Source: Acidimicrobiia bacterium (GTDB taxonomy: Bacteria; Actinomycetota; Acidimicrobiia; Spongiisociales; UBA5794). Taken from it: a DNA stretch of 10,607 nt. The translations under genes and the position numbers were made by a program. This document shows, one piece after another, positions 6,117 through 10,607 of this stretch (position 1 is the stretch's first letter; each line of letters starts with the position of its first letter). Below the pieces are notes generated by a model, which was not told where the DNA came from, did no database searches, and saw only the letters and a program-made list of their open reading frames with translations. The stretch is taken from contig JACDBE010000009.1 in the NCBI GenBank assembly GCA_013695075.1, positions 1 through 10,607 of the forward strand, given 5' to 3'.

Positions 6117-8729
6117 TCAGCGGGCGGCGTCGGTGATCAGGTGGCGGACCCGGGCGGTGAAGGCGGTGTCGGCGGCGAGGGTCTCCACGGTCAGGTGCAT
6201 GCGGTAGCTCCAGCGGTGGTAGCGGTCGGCGGGCTGGTTGATCCGCTCGGCGAGGCCGTCGTGGCGGCGCAGCCTCCCCTCGACGGCGATGAGGTCGGCG
6301 ATAGGCACGATGCACAACATCGCAGGGGAGGCGAGGTGGCGTCTCAGGATGGCCTCGATCACATCCGGTCCGGCCTCGGCGGGTACCGGGTCGGGGCGAC
6401 CAAGTGCCTGCCGCCAGTAGCGGTGTGACACCTCGGGATCCTCACGCCACCACTCCACCAGCGGCGAGGTGTCGTGGGTGCCGGGGCTCACCACCGACAG
6501 GTAGGGAGCCTGGGCCGGGTCCGAGATCCACGCCCCGAGCGTCTTGGGCATCCGTTCGATCTCCAGGCTGAGCAGCCCCAGCTGGTTCATCACCCGGGGG
6601 ACCATGGCTGGCACCATCCCCAGGTCCTCCCCGCAGGCGAGCATGTCGGTGGCGTCGAGCACCGCGGGGAGGCTGCGCCGCCCGTGCTCCTCCCATTGCC
6701 GGTCGTGGCGGTGGTGGAAGAAGTCTGCGGCCATCCGATCGAAGGCGGTGCGAACGGCGGGGGTCATCCGCCGGTAGCGCTCCGTGGCGTCCCAGGAGAT
6801 CCGTGGTTGGTACCCGTCGCCGACGCGCAGCAGGATGGCTCCGGCGGCCAGGTCGAGCAGGTGACGTCCGATGGAAGGCCGAGCGTCCACGGCGATCCCG
6901 TCGAGAGCGCCACCGTCGATGGCATCGAGCAGGTCGCGTTGCCCGCCGACCGCGAGGCGCAGGTCGTCGCCGGTCCCGGTGAAGAAGCGCTGGCAGAGCA
7001 GCGGCGCCGCCTCGGCGAACACCTCCTTCAGCATGGCGACGTCGATGGCGGGGCGGAGCAGCCGGTCGAGGTCGACCTCACCGAGGGCGGCACGCACCTC
7101 GTCCTCCGTCAGCGGCCGGCACGGACGGAACCGACCGAGTAGCCCATCGACCTGGTGCGGCGGTATCTCCCAGATGCGGAAGAAACCGAGCACGTGGTCG
7201 ATGCGGTAGGCGTCGACGTACCGGGCCATTACCCGGAATCGGTCCCGCCACCAGGCGAAACCGTCCCGGGACATGGCCTCCCAGTCGTAGGTGGGGAAGC
7301 CCCAGTTCTGCCCGCGCACCGCAAAGGCGTCGGGGGGTGCCCCCGCCTGGGCGCCCAGGTGGAAGAGGCGCGGATGGACCCAGGTCTCCACGCTGGTGGG
7401 CGACACCCCGATGGGCAGATCGCCCTTGAGCGAGACGCCCCGGCGCCTGGCGTGGCTGGCGGCGGCGGCCAGTTGGCGGTGAAGCTGGTACTGCAACCAC
7501 CAGTGGAACTGGAGCTCGTCGTACTCGGGGCTGGCCGTGGAGCTCATCCGCTGCAGCGTTGCCATGTCGAACCGGTGGTGCGGTCCCCAGCTGCTGTGAT
7601 GAGCTGTCCCGTTGCGATCGCGCAGCAGACACCACATCGAGTACGGACCGAGCCACTCCCACTCGTCGTCGACGAACGCGGCGAAGGCGGTGTCCTCGCC
7701 GAGACTGGGCTTGACTTCCTGGTATGCCCGTCTCCCCAGACGCTGTTTGGCGTCCATCACCCGTTCGTACGCCACCTCCGGCTCGGCTTCCAGCTCGGTG
7801 CGGGCGGTGGAAACCTCGACGGTGATCCCGGGAGCGCCGAGGTCGTCGAGGTCGAGATACATCGGGTGCAGGGCCGACACCGAGACCACGTCGTACGGGT
7901 ACGAGTCATCCCAGTCGTGGTTCTTCACCGTGTCGTTGACCGGCAGCAGCTGCACCACCGACATCCCGGCGTCTGCCGCCCAGTCGACGAACGGGATGAG
8001 GTCGGTGAACTGGCCCACGCCCACGGAGCGGGCGGTGCGCAGCGAGAACACCGGGATCCCCACCCCGGCTCCTCGCCAACCGGCCGACCCCCCGATGCGG
8101 TCGTCATTCACCACCACCGGACGGACGAGGCCCGGGGGGAGGGTGCGGTTGGCGCCGGGTTCCCACAGCACGATGGCTCCGTCGCCATCGAGCAGCACCG
8201 CCTTGTACTCGGTGCCGGCCAGGCTGCCGGCGTCGGCGGTGACGGAGGCTCGCCACCAGGGAAAGGGAGCGGGCTGCATGGGGATCACCGCCGCCTGGTC
8301 CCAGTCGCCCAGCGCCGGCCCGGCCCCGATGATCCCGGGGCGGAGCCCTGGGGGGACCTCGGGGGCGAGCACGGTGAAGATGACTCCGGTGGGGGGACCG
8401 GTGACCGGGTCTTCGTGCCGTGCCTGCAGGGCGTTGCGGAACAGGGCGCTGGTGAGAGCGGCGTCGGCGGGGTCGGGCTGGCGCCACCGGTCGACGACGG
8501 AGCCGGCGCCCTCGGCGAAGTCCGGGGTGACCCGCGATGTTCGCTCGGCGGCGATTTCGGATCCGGCGCGCATCACCCGGTAGTGGTACCGGGCCCCGCG
8601 GTAGGTGGTGATCTGCGCCGACCACCAGCCGTCGGCCAGCCAGCTCATCAGCGTGGGTTGCCCGGCGACCACCACGTCAAGGGACTCGCCGGCTGCGGTG
8701 TGGTAGCGGATACAGCAGGTGAGGCGCAT
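6117..8729 (-). CDS. malQ: 4-alpha-glucanotransferase, DPE2-like MalQ with tandem N-terminal starch-binding domains
   Basis: This 870-aa GH77 enzyme should move glucan units between alpha-1,4 chains, and in DPE2-type relatives uses maltose as donor and glycogen-like glucans as acceptor, in the cytosol. Two CBM20-like beta-domains occupy about 1-85 (LTCCIRYHTAAGESLDVVVAG) and 115-205 (GAGPALGDWDQAAVIPM). Catalytic-domain marks are KGDLPIGVSPTSVETW (435-450), NWGFPTYDWEAM (475-486), nucleophile Asp511 in YRIDHVLGFFRIWEIP, acid/base Glu701 in CGEDLGMVP, and Asp753 in THD. Asp511 and Glu701 are 190 residues apart, against about 48 in E. coli MalQ, so there is an insertion of about 140 residues, as in plant DPE2. 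The frame is open up to 8957, but that part overlaps the PPOX gene; the ATG at 8729 sits exactly at the first CBM20 strand. It lies 37 nt after the PPOX stop, probably in one operon. Confidence 0.92.
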   Translation of the reverse strand: MRLTCCIRYHTAAGESLDVVVAGQPTLMSWLADGWWSAQITTYRGARYHYRVMRAGSEIAAERTSRVTPDFAEGAGSVVDRWRQPDPADAALTSALFRNALQARHEDPVTGPPTGVIFTVLAPEVPPGLRPGIIGAGPALGDWDQAAVIPMQPAPFPWWRASVTADAGSLAGTEYKAVLLDGDGAIVLWEPGANRTLPPGLVRPVVVNDDRIGGSAGWRGAGVGIPVFSLRTARSVGVGQFTDLIPFVDWAADAGMSVVQLLPVNDTVKNHDWDDSYPYDVVSVSALHPMYLDLDDLGAPGITVEVSTARTELEAEPEVAYERVMDAKQRLGRRAYQEVKPSLGEDTAFAAFVDDEWEWLGPYSMWCLLRDRNGTAHHSSWGPHHRFDMATLQRMSSTASPEYDELQFHWWLQYQLHRQLAAAASHARRRGVSLKGDLPIGVSPTSVETWVHPRLFHLGAQAGAPPDAFAVRGQNWGFPTYDWEAMSRDGFAWWRDRFRVMARYVDAYRIDHVLGFFRIWEIPPHQVDGLLGRFRPCRPLTEDEVRAALGEVDLDRLLRPAIDVAMLKEVFAEAAPLLCQRFFTGTGDDLRLAVGGQRDLLDAIDGGALDGIAVDARPSIGRHLLDLAAGAILLRVGDGYQPRISWDATERYRRMTPAVRTAFDRMAADFFHHRHDRQWEEHGRRSLPAVLDATDMLACGEDLGMVPAMVPRVMNQLGLLSLEIERMPKTLGAWISDPAQAPYLSVVSPGTHDTSPLVEWWREDPEVSHRYWRQALGRPDPVPAEAGPDVIEAILRRHLASPAMLCIVPIADLIAVEGRLRRHDGLAERINQPADRYHRWSYRMHLTVETLAADTAFTARVRHLITDAAR

Positions 8730-8748
8730 GTCGGCGCCGAAGGTACCC

Positions 8749-8764
8749 CACTGCCGCCGCAGTG
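8749..8764 (-). other. Short hairpin in the PPOX-malQ gap
   Basis: CACTGC (8749-8754) and GCAGTG (8759-8764) form a 6-bp perfect stem with a 4-nt loop, just after the PPOX stop and 19 nt before the malQ ATG. There is no U-tract. It could weaken transcription or protect the mRNA end between the genes, or tune malQ translation, whose ribosome binding site is not obvious. A short GC-rich stem like this can arise by chance. Confidence 0.3.
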
Positions 8765-8766
8765 TG

Positions 8767-9273
8767 TCAGCGACTAAAGCTGAACCTGGTGGCGTCGGTG
8801 GGGAATGAGAACCAGGCGAGCGCCTTGTGCGGGGTGAACACGAACAGCCCGGCTCCGTTGTCACCCTCCCAGCCTTCGGGGGCGGGGGCGTACCCCATGT
8901 CGTGGTACTTGGCGAACGCACCTGCCAGCCGGGCGCGGAACTCCGGGCCGGGATCACCGTTCACCGATGCCTCGCCCTCGATGATCACCGCCTCGGTGCC
9001 GTTCTCCAGATGAACCACACAGCGGGGTTCGTGGCGCAGGTTGCGGGCGTTCACCGTCTCCGGGGAGCCGTCGTACCACAACCGCCCTTCGAGCCACACC
9101 CCCCAGCGGGGCACGGCGTGGGGGCGACCGTCGGGGCGGACCGTCGCCATCCAGTACACCGGGGCCGCCACCAGCCTCTCCTCGATCTGGTTCCAGTCGA
9201 GCATGCCCTCGGTGGTGGCGGGTACCCCGTAGCCGCCGGGGAATTGGGGTCGGGTGGCGGTGGGGGTTGTCAC
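8767..9273 (-). CDS. PPOX/FDOR-family flavin- or F420-dependent enzyme
   Basis: This 168-aa split-barrel protein belongs to the pyridoxamine 5'-phosphate oxidase-like group. The core reads VYWMATVRPDGRPHAVPRWG (39-58), then VWLEGRLWYDG, then ARNLRHEPRCVVHLENGTEA (76-95) and VIIEGEAS (97-104), the usual strand order around the cofactor. Actinobacterial members bind FMN, F420, biliverdin or heme and often reduce small organic molecules; the substrate cannot be told from sequence. The C-terminal KALAWFSFPTDATRFSFSR matches the end seen in many F420-type relatives. The GTG at 9273 overlaps the stop codon of the upstream oxidoreductase by 4 nt (GTGA), so the two are translationally coupled. The same frame stays open through the neighbouring gene to 10557, but that part is shadow. 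Confidence 0.85.
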   Translation of the reverse strand: MTTPTATRPQFPGGYGVPATTEGMLDWNQIEERLVAAPVYWMATVRPDGRPHAVPRWGVWLEGRLWYDGSPETVNARNLRHEPRCVVHLENGTEAVIIEGEASVNGDPGPEFRARLAGAFAKYHDMGYAPAPEGWEGDNGAGLFVFTPHKALAWFSFPTDATRFSFSR

Positions 9274-10607
9274 GCGCCCGATGGTAGGGGCGGGGTCTTG
9301 GGCCTGATACCGAAGCTGCGGGTCAGGGCCGCCCGGGCGGCGTGGTAGCCGCACATGCCATGGGTGCCGGGGCCGGGCGAGGTGGCCGACGAGCACAGGT
9401 ACAGGTGGTCGGCGGGCAGCACGTGTGGGGTCGGGGTGAAGCGGGGCCGGCCCAGCATCTGGCCGAGGGTCAGCGCCCCTCCGGCGATGGAACCGGCGAC
9501 GTTGTTGGGGTTGTGGATCTCCAGGTGGGCGGGGGAGGCGGCGTGCATGCCGACGATGCTGTCGGTGAAGCCGGGGGCGAAGCGCTCGATCTGGCCAACG
9601 ATGGCGTCGGTGGCGTCTCCGGGCCACGCCCGGGGGACGTGGGTGTAGGCCCAGGCAGTGTGGCCTCCGTGGGGAGCCCGGGTGGGGTCGATGACCGATG
9701 GCTGGGTCAGCACCAGGAACGGGTCGGGGTGCGCCTCCCCCTTCCAGGCGGCGGCCTCGGCGGCGGCGATCTCCTCCAGGGTGCCCCCGACGTGAACCGT
9801 CGCCGTGTGTCGGGCCGGCTCGAACGTCCAGGGGATGGGCTGGCGCAGGGCGAGGTCGATCTTGAACAGCGAGGGCCCGTAGTTCCACTGGCGCATCCGA
9901 CGCAGGAACCGCCCGGGGAGGCGGTTGCCGGCGATCCGGGCCAGACCGGCCGGTGCCACGTCCAAGATCACCGCCCCGGTGGGGGGTAGCTCGTCCAGCG
10001 AGTCGATCCAGCGTCCGGTGACGATCTCGCCACCGAGGGCGCGCAGGTGACCGGCCATGGCGTCGGTGAGGGCGGCCGAGCCGCCTTCTGCCACCGGCCA
10101 GCCCCGCACGTGGGCCAGCAGGGCGAGCGCCAGCGCCAAACCGGAGGTCAGCGGCCGCGACAGCGGCATGGTGGCGTGGCCGGCGAGCCCGGCGAGCAAC
10201 GCCCTTCCCTCGGCGGTGTCGAACCGTCTCGCTAGCAGGCCGGCGGGCAACGCCGCCTTCAACCCGAACCGGGCGGCAGCCAGCGGCTCGGGTGGCATCC
10301 GCAGCGGTGGCGACAGGCTCACACCGATCACGGTGTCGGCATGGCGCAACAGCGGTCGCATCAGTTTGCGGTACCTGGCGCCGTCGCCGCCAAGTCCGGT
10401 AGCGGTGGCTTCGAGCGATGCCAGGACCGCCCCCCGGCCACCGTCGAGGGGATGGGCCGCCGCCGTATCCGGGGTCACCCACCGCAGCCCGTGCCGGTCG
10501 AGCGGCAGCCGGGAGAGGAACGGCGACGCTGCCGCGAACGGATGCACCGAAGAGCACACGTCGTGGCGGTAGCCGGGGATGGTGAGCTGCGCCGTCCTGG
10601 TCCCCCC
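9270..10607 (-). CDS. Phytoene-dehydrogenase-like FAD-dependent oxidoreductase (5' end outside the window)
   Basis: The last 445 residues are visible and the frame runs off the window edge. The first visible residues, GGTRTAQLTIPGYRHDVCSS followed by VHPFAAASPFL, match the segment directly after the FAD-binding GxGxxG motif in this family, so only about 40-50 residues including that Rossmann motif are missing. The C-terminus carries SSATSPGPGTHGMCGYHAARAAL, the family's FAD-contacting end. The group is related to carotenoid desaturases and to PYROXD2-type proteins. Members near carotenoid genes act on isoprenoids, but no carotenoid gene is visible here and the substrate is unknown. It is the first visible gene of a minus-strand operon with the PPOX protein (GTGA overlap) and malQ. 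No frameshift was seen. Confidence 0.88.
   Translation of the reverse strand, partial: GGTRTAQLTIPGYRHDVCSSVHPFAAASPFLSRLPLDRHGLRWVTPDTAAAHPLDGGRGAVLASLEATATGLGGDGARYRKLMRPLLRHADTVIGVSLSPPLRMPPEPLAAARFGLKAALPAGLLARRFDTAEGRALLAGLAGHATMPLSRPLTSGLALALALLAHVRGWPVAEGGSAALTDAMAGHLRALGGEIVTGRWIDSLDELPPTGAVILDVAPAGLARIAGNRLPGRFLRRMRQWNYGPSLFKIDLALRQPIPWTFEPARHTATVHVGGTLEEIAAAEAAAWKGEAHPDPFLVLTQPSVIDPTRAPHGGHTAWAYTHVPRAWPGDATDAIVGQIERFAPGFTDSIVGMHAASPAHLEIHNPNNVAGSIAGGALTLGQMLGRPRFTPTPHVLPADHLYLCSSATSPGPGTHGMCGYHAARAALTRSFGIRPKTPPLPSGA

Noticed and set aside
7155..8777. A 540-codon open frame on the plus strand opposite malQ
   Set aside because: Its translation is low-complexity (Gly/Val/Arg/Pro-rich) with no family motifs, and the opposite strand encodes a complete GH77 enzyme. 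It is a high-GC antisense shadow.
8730..8957. An N-terminal extension of malQ by 76 residues to the start at 8957
   Set aside because: The extension overlaps the conserved C-terminus of the PPOX gene in another frame and is Pro/Ser/Thr-rich with no domain; the CBM20 fold begins at the ATG at 8729.
9274..10557. The PPOX reading frame open far upstream to 10557
   Set aside because: This part is Arg/Pro/Ala-rich shadow of the phytoene-dehydrogenase-like gene; the PPOX domain begins just after the GTG at 9273.
1..10607. CRISPR arrays, tRNA or rRNA genes, insertion sequences, phage or defence genes
   Set aside because: No direct-repeat arrays, cloverleaf-like segments, transposase motifs or defence-associated domains were seen; every gene belongs to an ordinary chromosomal family.

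Overview
The window is very GC-rich, densely packed bacterial DNA. GTG starts are common, several gene pairs overlap by 4 nt (GTGA), and the gene families are typical of Actinomycetota. The family mix (a PPOX/FDOR protein, an HTH_42 protein, and a phytoene-dehydrogenase-like oxidoreductase of the 'HGMCGYHAARAAL' type) suggests an actinobacterium, possibly of class Acidimicrobiia. That class assignment is inference. No mobile element, tRNA, rRNA or CRISPR was seen, and no gap between genes reaches 300 bp.

Layout. (1) 1-1142, minus strand: a periplasmic Fe(III)-binding lipoprotein of the FbpA/FutA type. About 11 nt downstream is the start of a second minus-strand ORF, cut by the window edge, that may be the permease. 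The upstream region (1209-1238) carries a compact TTAGG/CCTGA palindrome resembling a DtxR/IdeR-type metal operator. (2) 1297-2427, plus strand: an HTH_42 winged-helix protein of the YcaQ/AlkZ superfamily with a Q-x-Q motif, possibly a DNA glycosylase and possibly translated from a leaderless mRNA. (3) 2477-3025, minus strand: a zinc-ribbon Nudix hydrolase. (4) 3055-6043, plus strand: a tightly coupled three-gene operon of tldD, tldE/pmbA and a 73-aa DUF2007-like protein, both junctions being GTGA overlaps. (5) 6036-6085: a perfect 15-bp inverted repeat that contains the last gene's stop codon and separates the two convergent operons. (6) 6117-10607, minus strand: a second operon, in transcription order a phytoene-dehydrogenase-like FAD oxidoreductase (5' end outside the window), a PPOX/FDOR flavin or F420 enzyme (GTGA overlap), and a DPE2-like 4-alpha-glucanotransferase.

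How the genes work together. TldD and TldE form one heteromeric metalloprotease, with the active site in TldD. The small third protein is co-translated with them, so it may be a partner. The iron-binding protein and its candidate permease would form an Fe(III) import system under metal control. The three minus-strand genes at the end share transcription but show no obvious common pathway.

There is no clearly new multi-gene system here. The items most worth a second look are the plant-DPE2-type glucanotransferase architecture in a bacterium, the DUF2007-like gene coupled to tldDE, the perfect inverted repeat at 6036-6085, and the metal-box-like palindrome.
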